A DNA stretch of 64,000 nucleotides from Paracoccaceae bacterium (GTDB lineage: Bacteria; Pseudomonadota; Alphaproteobacteria; Rhodobacterales; Rhodobacteraceae): assembly GCA_024236495.1 (NCBI GenBank), contig JACKKJ010000002.1:428501-492500 (forward strand), given 5' to 3'. The number at the start of each line of letters is the position of its first letter. Position 1 is the stretch's first letter. Shown one piece after another: positions 23,392-30,814 of the stretch. A model generated the notes under the pieces. The model was not told the origin of the DNA. It did not search any database and saw only the letters and a list, made by a program, of their open reading frames with translations. The position numbers were made by a program, and so were the translations under genes.

Positions 23392-23874
23392 ATGAGCGAT
23401 CATGTTCTCAAAATTGACGCAATTGACAAGGCGATCCTCGATTGCGTGCAGGCTGATGGCGCCCTGTCGCAGCGCGAGGTCGCAGACCGCGTTGGCCTGT
23501 CGCAGAATGCCTGCTGGCGGCGGATGCAGCGTCTGACGCAGGCGGGGGTGATCGAGGGCGCGACCGCGCGGGTGAATGCCCGGGCGCTTGGACTGGACCT
23601 GACGGTCATGGTCTTCGTCAAGACCCGCAACCATTCGCCGGACTGGTCCAGCCGCTTCCGCCGGAAGGTCGAAGCCATCCCCGAGATCACCGAATTTCAC
23701 CGCATCGGCGGCGAGTGGGACTACTTCCTGAAGGTCGTCACGACCTCCATGTCCGGCTACGACAGCGTCTACCAGCAGTTGATCGCGGCCGGCGATCTGG
23801 AAACCGTGACCGGGCATTTCTCGATGGAGACGATCCTGGAGGGGCGGCCGCTTCGGGTGCGGGTGACCGGATAG
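23392..23874 (+). CDS. Lrp/AsnC family transcriptional regulator
   Basis: A 160-residue Lrp-type protein: N-terminal winged helix (DAIDKAILDCVQADGALSQREVADRVGLSQNACWRRMQRLTQAGVI) and C-terminal RAM/AsnC ligand domain (VMVFVKTRN; ITEFHRIGGEWDYFLKVV). Such proteins form octamers and sense amino acids. It is divergent from the class V aminotransferase gene across an 89-base AT-rich spacer and probably controls it. ATG 23392 is used; an in-frame TTG nine bases upstream is possible. Confidence 0.92.
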   Translation: MSDHVLKIDAIDKAILDCVQADGALSQREVADRVGLSQNACWRRMQRLTQAGVIEGATARVNARALGLDLTVMVFVKTRNHSPDWSSRFRRKVEAIPEITEFHRIGGEWDYFLKVVTTSMSGYDSVYQQLIAAGDLETVTGHFSMETILEGRPLRVRVTG

Positions 23875-23945
23875 ACGGTGGCCGTCGCGGGAAGTTCGGC
23901 GATGATCCATTGTTCCGATCCCCCCGAGCGGCTACATCGCTAGTC

Positions 23946-24743
23946 ATGAAACGCATACTCGATGTCTTTCGCGCCAGGCCGCGCGTCGCCGTCATCCGCC
24001 TGCAGGGCGTCATTTCAGCTGGCGCGCGTGGCGGGCTTTCCGATCATGCGCTGGCCCCGACGATCGAACGCGCCTTCCGCCGCGGCAAACCGAAGGCCGT
24101 CGCGCTGGTCATCAACTCGCCCGGCGGGTCGCCGGTTCAGTCCGCTCTCATCGCGGCGCGCATCCGCAGGCTTGCGGAAGAACGCAAGATGCCCGTCCAT
24201 GCCTTTGTCGAGGACGTGGCGGCATCGGGCGGCTACTGGCTTGCCACGGCGGCGGACGATATCTGGCTGGATGCGAATTCGGTCGCCGGGTCCATTGGCG
24301 TCATCTCCGCCGGGTTCGGCTTTGCGGACCTGATGGCCCGCCACGGGATCGAACGCCGCGTCCACACGGCAGGCGCATCGAAAAGCTTCCTTGACCCATT
24401 CCGCCCCGAAAAGGCCGAGGATGTCGAACGCTTGCGCGCGATCCTTGAACCGATTCACGCGGCATTCAAGGCGCAGGTCACAGCCCGGCGCGGGGACCGG
24501 TTGCCGCAGGGGCGAGACCTTTTCACCGGAGACGTCTGGGTCGGGCAGGGCGCGGTCGATGTCGGGCTCGCCGACGGCATCGCCCATGTCGTCCCCAAGC
24601 TGAAATCGCTCTATGGCGACAAGGTGCGCCTGATCCCCTATGGTGTGAAAAGGTCGATCTTTCAGCGTTTCACCGGCCGGCTCCTTGGTGCCGCGCTGGA
24701 CGAGATCGACGAACGCGCGCTTTGGGCGCGCTACGGGATGTGA
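23946..24743 (+). CDS. S49 family serine peptidase (SppA/SohB-like)
   Basis: A 265-residue peptidase with the S49 pattern: LVINSPGGSPVQSALIAARI, the nucleophile Ser in VEDVAASGGYWLATAAD, SVAGSIGVISAGFGF and the Lys general base in HTAGASKSFLDPFRPE. It has no signal peptide and only weak hydrophobic segments, resembling short SohB/SppA36K forms that cleave signal-peptide remnants or membrane proteins. It is followed after four bases by a 56-residue membrane protein and an SDR gene, likely one transcript. Confidence 0.92.
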   Translation: MKRILDVFRARPRVAVIRLQGVISAGARGGLSDHALAPTIERAFRRGKPKAVALVINSPGGSPVQSALIAARIRRLAEERKMPVHAFVEDVAASGGYWLATAADDIWLDANSVAGSIGVISAGFGFADLMARHGIERRVHTAGASKSFLDPFRPEKAEDVERLRAILEPIHAAFKAQVTARRGDRLPQGRDLFTGDVWVGQGAVDVGLADGIAHVVPKLKSLYGDKVRLIPYGVKRSIFQRFTGRLLGAALDEIDERALWARYGM

Positions 24744-24747
24744 GGGC

Positions 24748-24918
24748 ATGGTCAAGATCGTCTCCCTCTTTCTGATCGCGATGGCGGTCCTCGCGCTATT
24801 CGGTCGACTGCGCGTTCCCGGCCTCGGGAAGGGCAAGGCCTCGGCACAACGATGCCGCAACTGCGGACGGCCGTTGATCGGCAAGTCGGATTGCGACTGC
24901 AGCAAGGGGGCGGCATGA
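24748..24918 (+). CDS. Small membrane protein with zinc-ribbon-like cysteines
   Basis: A 56-residue protein with one N-terminal transmembrane helix (MVKIVSLFLIAMAVLALFG) and a cytoplasmic tail containing CRNCGRPLIGKSDCDC, a compact C-x2-C...C-x-C metal-binding knot. It lies four bases after the S49 peptidase stop, and its stop overlaps the SDR start by ATGA, so it is part of the same coupled unit. Family not recognised; a metal-binding adaptor is possible. Confidence 0.7.
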   Translation: MVKIVSLFLIAMAVLALFGRLRVPGLGKGKASAQRCRNCGRPLIGKSDCDCSKGAA

Positions 24919-25706
24919 CCGTTGTCACGGGCCGGGCGCTTGTCACAGGCGGGGCACGCAGGCTCGGTCGTGAAATGGCGCTCTATCTTGCCGGGCGTGG
25001 GCTGGATGTGGCAATCCACTACGCCGGGTCTGAAGACGCAGCGGCCGAAACCGCGGCCGAGGCGCGTGCCTTGGGCGTCGGGGCCGCGATCCTGCAGGCC
25101 GACCTTCTGGACGAAACGCAAAGCGGAACGCTGGTCGAACGCGCGAGCGATGCCCTGGACGGCCCGCTGACCGTCCTGATCAACAACGCCTCGATCTTTG
25201 AATACGACAATATCCGAAGCGCAACCCGCCGAAGCTGGGACAGGCACATTGAATCGAACCTGCGCGCGCCTTTCGTGCTGACGCAGGCATTTGCAGCGCA
25301 GGCCCCGCGTGCATCGGGCGGACCCGGCGGACGGCGTGCCGAAGCGCTGGTCGTGAACATGCTGGACCAGCGCGTCCGCAAGCTGACACCGGAGTTCATG
25401 ACCTACACCATCGCCAAGATGGGTCTTTGGGCGTTCACACAAACCGCGGCACGCGCGCTGGCGCCCGATGTGCGCGTGAACGCGATCGGCCCGGGATCGA
25501 CGCTCAGAGGCGAACGCCAGCCTGAGGAACAGTTCGAGGCACAGCGCGCGGCCTCGATCCTTGAACGCGGCGCAAACCCCGACGACATCTGCGCAGCTCT
25601 TGGATACTTCCTTGATTCACCGGCGGTGACCGGCCAGTTGCTTTGCGTTGACGGTGGCCAGCATCTTGGCTGGGAGACCCCGGATATTCGCGGAATTCGT
25701 CCCTGA
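24915..25706 (+). CDS. SDR oxidoreductase, pteridine-reductase (FolM/PTR1)-like
   Basis: A 263-residue short-chain dehydrogenase. The cofactor loop reads TGGARRLG, the TGxxxRxG form typical of pteridine reductases rather than the usual TGxxxGxG; NNASIFEYDN and the catalytic YTIAKMG (Tyr-x3-Lys) are present. The catalytic-Ser strand reads NMLDQRV, with Asp where most SDRs have Ser, also as in FolM/PTR1. It probably reduces dihydromonapterin or dihydrofolate with NADPH. The ATG overlaps the upstream small gene by four bases. Confidence 0.8.
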   Translation: MTVVTGRALVTGGARRLGREMALYLAGRGLDVAIHYAGSEDAAAETAAEARALGVGAAILQADLLDETQSGTLVERASDALDGPLTVLINNASIFEYDNIRSATRRSWDRHIESNLRAPFVLTQAFAAQAPRASGGPGGRRAEALVVNMLDQRVRKLTPEFMTYTIAKMGLWAFTQTAARALAPDVRVNAIGPGSTLRGERQPEEQFEAQRAASILERGANPDDICAALGYFLDSPAVTGQLLCVDGGQHLGWETPDIRGIRP

Positions 25707-25764
25707 AGCGACAGATGTGACAGCCCGCACCCTTGACTTGTCCACTTGCGGCCCAGCAGTCACG

Positions 25765-25935
25765 CAGTTGTTACGATTCTCTCAATATTTTCAGTCCTTT
25801 GCGGCACGCCTCTAATTTTATCGTTTGATTTCAATATGTTATTAGATCGCCTAAAAATTAGGCAAATCTGGGAACGGGTCAAAATCTAAGGAGAATTTCC
25901 GGGTGTCTGAAATTTTTCACCAGAGTTATCCACAG
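25765..25935. other. AT-rich intergenic block with a consensus DnaA box
   Basis: The 299-bp spacer before uvrC contains a conspicuously AT-rich stretch (about 25780-25925) in an otherwise very GC-rich window. It holds a perfect inverted repeat GCCTAA-AAA-TTAGGC (25849-25863), a TCTAAT/ATTAGA pair (25811-25846), one GATTC (25775-25779) and a consensus DnaA box TTATCCACA (25926-25934). A weaker box TTGTCCACT lies at 25738-25746. It may simply be the uvrC promoter; an origin or a DnaA-regulated promoter is possible. Confidence 0.5.
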
Positions 25936-26005
25936 AAACCGTGGACAGGTTTTCTCTTGCGCCCAGGTGCGTAACATTGCAGCCGAAGACCGGAATCAGC
26001 CAGAC

Positions 26006-27883
26006 ATGACCAAAGATCCGACCGAACCCGATGCCGCACCCGTCACAGGCCACGCCGTGATCCAGTCCTGCCTCAGGACGTTGACGGCGCAGCCCGGGGT
26101 CTACCGTATGCTCGATGCCGAAGGCCGGGTTCTTTATGTCGGCAAGGCAAGGAACCTGAAGGCGCGCGTGTCGAACTATGCGCGCCCGTCGGGCCATTCG
26201 GCACGGATCGCTCGGATGATCCATGCCACCGCCTCCATGATGTTCCTGACCACGCGGACCGAAACCGAAGCGCTGCTGCTTGAACAGAACCTGATCAAGC
26301 AGTTGAAGCCGTACTTCAACGTGCTTCTGCGCGACGACAAGTCCTTTCCCAACATCCTCGTGTCCAAGGAAACCGACTTCGCGCAGATCAAGAAGCACCG
26401 CGGCGCAAAGAAGGAAAAGGGCAGCTACTACGGCCCCTTCGCCAGCGCCGGCGCCGTCAACCGGACCCTGAATCAGCTTCAGAAGGTCTTTCTGCTGCGC
26501 AATTGTTCGGATGCGATGTTCTCCAGCCGGACCCGCCCCTGCCTGCTTTACCAGATCAAGCGCTGCGCGGCCCCCTGCGTCGGCCGGATCGCGAAGGAGG
26601 ACTACGAAACCCTCGTCCTCGATGCCGAACGCTTCCTGCAGGGCAAGACCACGCAGGTGCAGGCCAAGCTGGGCCAGGAGATGGCGGAAGCGTCCGAGGC
26701 GATGGAATTCGAACGTGCCGCCGCCTTGCGCGACCGGATCCGCGCGCTGACACAGGTACAGTCGTCGCAGGGCATCAACCCGCGCGGCGTGGCCGAGGCG
26801 GATGTCGTCGCGCTGCACATGGAAGGCGGGCAGGCCTGTGTCCAGGTGTTCTTCATCCGCGCGAACCAAAGCTGGGGAAACCGGGATTTCTACCCCAAGA
26901 CCGGCGCGGGCGCGGAAGAGGCAGAGGTTCTGGAGGCCTTCCTTGGCCAGTTCTACGCCGACAAGGAACCCCCGCGCCTGATCCTGCTGTCGCATCCGAT
27001 CGAGGATGCCGACCTGATGACCGAGCTTCTGGGCGACCGGGCGGGTCGCAAGGTCGAAATCGCCGTTCCCCGGCGCGGCGAAAAAGCGGAGCTTGTCGAA
27101 AACGCCGCCCGCAATGCCCGCGAGAGCCTCGCCCGAAAGATGAGCGAAAGCGCCGCGCAATCGAGGCTTCTCGAAGGGCTGGCAGAGGCATTCGAACTGG
27201 ACGGCCCGCCGCGGCGGATCGAGGTCTACGACAACTCCCACATCCAGGGGACGAACGCGGTCGGCGGCATGATCGTCGCCGGCCCTGACGGGTTCGAGAA
27301 GGGTCAGTACCGCAAGTTCAACATCAAGGGCGCGGACCTGACGCCGGGTGACGATTTCGGCATGATGAAAGAGGTTCTGACCCGCCGTTTCCAGCGCCTT
27401 CTGAAGGAAGACCCTGATCGCGAGACACCCGCCTGGCCCGACCTTGTGCTGATCGACGGCGGTGCGGGGCAGGTGTCCGCCGTGACCGGGATCATGGAGG
27501 AACTGGGCGTCGAGGACGTGCCGATGATCGGTGTCGCGAAAGGCGTGGACCGCGATGCCGGCAAGGAGGAATTTCACCGCCCCGGCAAGCCGCCCTTCGC
27601 CCTGCCGCACAACGCGCCGGTTCTCTATTTCATCCAGCGGCTCCGGGACGAGGCGCATCGCTGGGCCATCGGCGCCCACCGCACGAAACGGGCAAAGGCC
27701 GTCGGCGCAACCCCCCTGGACGAGGTGCCGGGCATCGGCGCCACCCGCAAGCGGGCGCTGTTGCAGCATTTCGGTTCGGCCAAGGCCGTCAGCCGCGCGG
27801 GGCTGGGGGATCTTCAGGCGGTCGACGGAATCTCAGAGAAGGTCGCGCAGACGATCTACGATTTCTTCCACACCGGCGGCTGA
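26006..27883 (+). CDS. uvrC: Excinuclease ABC subunit C
   Basis: A 625-residue protein with the N-terminal GIY-YIG-type nuclease (QPGVYRMLDAEGRVLYVGKARNLKARVSNY), the UVR helix hairpin around 245-275, the UvrC RNase-H-like domain with RIEVYDNSHIQGTNAVGGMIV and LVLIDGGAGQ, and two C-terminal helix-hairpin-helix motifs (DEVPGIGATRKRALLQHFG; LQAVDGISEKVAQTIYDF). It makes both incisions in nucleotide-excision repair with UvrA and UvrB. ATG 26006 is preferred to a start 39 bases earlier that adds non-conserved residues. The upstream AT-rich DNA may be its promoter. It is convergent with rppH, with three bases between stops. Confidence 0.96.
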   Translation: MTKDPTEPDAAPVTGHAVIQSCLRTLTAQPGVYRMLDAEGRVLYVGKARNLKARVSNYARPSGHSARIARMIHATASMMFLTTRTETEALLLEQNLIKQLKPYFNVLLRDDKSFPNILVSKETDFAQIKKHRGAKKEKGSYYGPFASAGAVNRTLNQLQKVFLLRNCSDAMFSSRTRPCLLYQIKRCAAPCVGRIAKEDYETLVLDAERFLQGKTTQVQAKLGQEMAEASEAMEFERAAALRDRIRALTQVQSSQGINPRGVAEADVVALHMEGGQACVQVFFIRANQSWGNRDFYPKTGAGAEEAEVLEAFLGQFYADKEPPRLILLSHPIEDADLMTELLGDRAGRKVEIAVPRRGEKAELVENAARNARESLARKMSESAAQSRLLEGLAEAFELDGPPRRIEVYDNSHIQGTNAVGGMIVAGPDGFEKGQYRKFNIKGADLTPGDDFGMMKEVLTRRFQRLLKEDPDRETPAWPDLVLIDGGAGQVSAVTGIMEELGVEDVPMIGVAKGVDRDAGKEEFHRPGKPPFALPHNAPVLYFIQRLRDEAHRWAIGAHRTKRAKAVGATPLDEVPGIGATRKRALLQHFGSAKAVSRAGLGDLQAVDGISEKVAQTIYDFFHTGG

Positions 27884-27886
27884 CGC

Positions 27887-28363
27887 TCAGGCCAGCCAGG
27901 CACGAAATTCGGCGACGACCTTCTGATAGACCTCGCGCTTGAAGGGCACGATGGCGGCGATCATCTCGTCCGCGGTGACCCAGCGCCATTCCGAAAACTC
28001 GGGATGCTCGGTCGCGATGTCGATCTGGTCGTCGCGGCCCAGATAGCGCAGCAGGAACCAGCGCTGCTTCTGCCCGCGGTAGCGCCCGCCCCAGACCCTG
28101 CCCAGCAGGTCGGGGGGAAGATCATAGGTCACCCAGTCCGACGACTTTGCGATGGGTTCCACCAGGTCTGGCGCGATGCCGGTTTCCTCGGCAAGCTCCC
28201 GCAACGCGGCCTTGCGCGGCTTTTCGCCTTCGTCGATACCGCCTTGCGGCATCTGCCAGGCCGCGACCGGGCTGTCGAGCCGCTGCCCCGCGAAGATGCG
28301 CCCCTCGGCGTTGATCAGCATCACGCCGACGCAGGGGCGATAGGGCAGGTCTTCTGGCGACAC
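27887..28363 (-). CDS. rppH: RNA pyrophosphohydrolase (NUDIX)
   Basis: A 158-residue NUDIX hydrolase with the full box GGIDEGEKPRKAALRELAEETGI and the RppH features YRPCVGVMLIN, WQMPQGG and QKQRWFLLRY. It removes pyrophosphate from 5'-triphosphate mRNA ends and so triggers decay. Start is GTG 28363, four bases from the ctpA stop, making it the last gene of the rsfS operon. Confidence 0.94.
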   Translation of the reverse strand: MSPEDLPYRPCVGVMLINAEGRIFAGQRLDSPVAAWQMPQGGIDEGEKPRKAALRELAEETGIAPDLVEPIAKSSDWVTYDLPPDLLGRVWGGRYRGQKQRWFLLRYLGRDDQIDIATEHPEFSEWRWVTADEMIAAIVPFKREVYQKVVAEFRAWLA

Positions 28364-28366
28364 GGT

Positions 28367-29701
28367 CTACTTGGCCTCGGCAATGGCGGACAGACCCTTC
28401 AGGATGTCGATCGCATAGGCCAACTGATAATCTTCCTGCCGAAGTTTCGCGGCCTCTTCCGCGCGCGCCTGTTCCTCTTCAAGCACCCGCTTTTCATCAT
28501 CGGTCACGGAATCGTTCGTCAGGCTGCCGCGCAGGGTCGCTTCGGACCGTGTCCGCGCGGCCGAAGCCTCCTCCTCCTCCGCCTGCGGCACTGCCTTGGG
28601 CTGTTCGACCAGGATGTCGGGGGCGATGCCCAGCGCCTGGATCGACCGCCCAGAAGGCGTGTAATAGCGCGCGGTGGTCAGGCGCATGGCCCCGTTCCCG
28701 CGTAGCGGAATGATCGTCTGGACCGAGCCCTTGCCAAAGCTCTTGGTGCCCACGACGATCGCGCGGTGATGATCCTGAAGCGCACCTGTCACGATCTCCG
28801 AGGCAGAGGCGGACCCGCCGTTGATCAGCACGACGATGGGCTTGCCCTCGGCCAGATCACCCGGCTTGGCATTGAAGCGTTCGCTGTCCTCGGGGTTGCG
28901 CCCGCGCGTCGACACGATCTCCCCCTTGTCGAGGAAGGCGTCGGACACGTCGATCGCCTGGGTCAGAAGCCCGCCAGGGTTGTTGCGCAGGTCGATGACA
29001 AAGCCGTTGACCTTATCCATCCCTCCCGCATCGCTGACGGTCTTTTTCAAACCGTCTTCAAGATTCACATAGGTCTGGTCGTTGAAGGTCGTCACGCGGA
29101 TGACGACGGTATCGCCTTCAAGCCGTGCGCGTGCCGCCGTCAGCTTGATCATGTCGCGCACGATCGAGACATCGAACGGTTCCTCCACGTCCTTGCGCAC
29201 CACGGTCAGGATGATTTCGGATCCGACGGGGCCGCGCATCATCTCGACCGCCTGATCAAGCGTCAGGCCCAGCACGCTTTCGCCGTTCACATGGGTTATG
29301 AAATCGCCCGCCTGCATCCCCGCCTCGGCGGCTGGCGTCCCGTCCATCGGCGACACGACCTTGACGAAGCCTTCCTCCTGCGTCACCTCGATCCCGAGGC
29401 CGCCAAACTCGCCCCGGGTCTGAACCCGCATGTCGCTGAATTCGTCGGGGGGGAGATAGCTCGAATGCGGGTCTAGCGAGGTGAGCATGCCATTGATCGC
29501 TGCGGCAACAAGATCGCCGGGCTTGACCTCTTCTACATACTGAGACCGGATCCGTTCGAAGATGTCGCCGAACAGATCAAGCTGTTCGTAGACCGACCCT
29601 TCCTGATCCACCTGCTGGGCGAGAAGAGGACCCGCGACCTGCGTCGTGAAGACCGCACCGGCCAGCGTGCCGCCCGCGACCGCCATCAGATATTTCCTCA
29701 T
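28367..29701 (-). CDS. ctpA: C-terminal processing peptidase, S41 family
   Basis: A 444-residue protein with a signal peptide or membrane anchor (MRKYLMAVAGGTLAGAVF), a PDZ domain (FGGLGIEVTQEEGFVKVVSPM; AGMQAGDFITHVNGESVLG) and the S41 catalytic core with Ser in NGGSASASEIVTGAL and Lys in VGTKSFGKGSVQT. The C-terminus is an acidic coiled coil. It is a periplasmic protease that trims or degrades exported proteins such as murein hydrolases. It follows the EnvC-like gene by three bases, the common alphaproteobacterial order. Confidence 0.95.
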   Translation of the reverse strand: MRKYLMAVAGGTLAGAVFTTQVAGPLLAQQVDQEGSVYEQLDLFGDIFERIRSQYVEEVKPGDLVAAAINGMLTSLDPHSSYLPPDEFSDMRVQTRGEFGGLGIEVTQEEGFVKVVSPMDGTPAAEAGMQAGDFITHVNGESVLGLTLDQAVEMMRGPVGSEIILTVVRKDVEEPFDVSIVRDMIKLTAARARLEGDTVVIRVTTFNDQTYVNLEDGLKKTVSDAGGMDKVNGFVIDLRNNPGGLLTQAIDVSDAFLDKGEIVSTRGRNPEDSERFNAKPGDLAEGKPIVVLINGGSASASEIVTGALQDHHRAIVVGTKSFGKGSVQTIIPLRGNGAMRLTTARYYTPSGRSIQALGIAPDILVEQPKAVPQAEEEEASAARTRSEATLRGSLTNDSVTDDEKRVLEEEQARAEEAAKLRQEDYQLAYAIDILKGLSAIAEAK

Positions 29702-29704
29702 CGC

Positions 29705-30814
29705 CTACTCTTCCCTTGTTTCCACAAACCACGGCGCGGGGTCGATCGGCTCCGCATCCTGTCTCAGCTCCATATAGAGCGTTTCCGTCCGCTCTGCGCC
29801 AGCCCCTTCCGCGACGGCAAGATCCTTTCCGCCCATCAGCCCGACCGGCGCCCCCGCCTCAAGCACGTCGCCCGTCTCTCCGTAGACGACCTCCATGCCC
29901 GCCAGAATCAGAAGATATCCCGCCGCCGGCTCAAGGATCATCACGTTTTTGTAGTCGAGCAACGGCCCGCGATACCGGATGGTCGCCGACCAGGGCGCGA
30001 TCACCAGCGCCTCGGGGCGCGTCGCCATCAGCAGGCCCGGGCGGTCGATTCCCGCCGCGTCCGCCTCGCCCGGGCGGCGCAGGACCGTCCCCACGACAGG
30101 CAGCGGCAGGGTGCCCCTTGCGCCCTCGAAATCCGAAAGGGGCGGGCCGACATCGGATTGCAGCCGGGCCACCCCCCGCGCGAATGCCTCCAGTGTGTCC
30201 GCGTTCGCGACCAGCGCCTGCAACTCCTCGGGGTCTTCCAGGAAACGCCTTGGCAGATCGGTGCGATCCTGGACCGCGCGGCTCAGCGCGGTGCGCGCCG
30301 CCTGCGCGGCCGCAAGCCCGTCTTCCAGCGCACCGAGGACCCCCTCCTGCAGGGCGCGCATTCGTGCGATTTCCTGCAGGTCGGCGCGCAGTTTCGCGGC
30401 TTCGCCCTCAAGCGCAGGCCCGACGGAGGCAAGGATCATCGCGCTGCGTGCCGCCGCCTCCGGCCCGCCGGGGTGCAAAAGCACCAGCGGTCCCGGCGCC
30501 TCGTCCATCGCAACCATGGCCGCAAGGACCTGGCCGATCCGTTCCCGTTTGGCATCGAAACCCGCACGAATCCCGGCCTCGCGCAGGGCGGAGCTGCGCA
30601 GCCCTTCGCGCAGTGCCGTCAGGCCCAGTTCGTAGGCGCGGATCGTTTCGGTCAGGGCGGCGACACGGCTTCGCGCGCCTTCCGCCTCGTTCAGGGTGAC
30701 GATTGCGGCACGCAGATCCGATGCGGCCTTTTCCGCCGCAGCGGTGGCGGTATCTGCCGCCGCCGGCTGCGCGAGCAGGGCGAAGGCGGCAAGGATAAGG
30801 GCCCTGCGCATCAT
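29705..30814 (-). CDS. EnvC-like murein hydrolase activator (degenerate M23/LytM)
   Basis: A 369-residue exported protein: signal peptide (MMRRALILAAFALLAQPAAA), a long coiled coil to about residue 210, then a LytM-like domain (LVIAPWSATIRYRGPLLDYKNVMILEPAAGYLLILAGM; ETLYMELRQDAEPIDPAPW). The zinc ligands of active M23 peptidases are missing: the final HxH motif appears as LYMELR. As with E. coli EnvC it is therefore an activator of amidases rather than a hydrolase. It begins at ATG 30814, overlapping the gpmI stop (ATGA). Confidence 0.88.
   Translation of the reverse strand: MMRRALILAAFALLAQPAAADTATAAAEKAASDLRAAIVTLNEAEGARSRVAALTETIRAYELGLTALREGLRSSALREAGIRAGFDAKRERIGQVLAAMVAMDEAPGPLVLLHPGGPEAAARSAMILASVGPALEGEAAKLRADLQEIARMRALQEGVLGALEDGLAAAQAARTALSRAVQDRTDLPRRFLEDPEELQALVANADTLEAFARGVARLQSDVGPPLSDFEGARGTLPLPVVGTVLRRPGEADAAGIDRPGLLMATRPEALVIAPWSATIRYRGPLLDYKNVMILEPAAGYLLILAGMEVVYGETGDVLEAGAPVGLMGGKDLAVAEGAGAERTETLYMELRQDAEPIDPAPWFVETREE

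Noticed and set aside
25886..27769. 627-codon minus-strand open frame opposite uvrC
   Set aside because: Shadow of uvrC codon bias; no recognisable motif and no ribosome-binding site.
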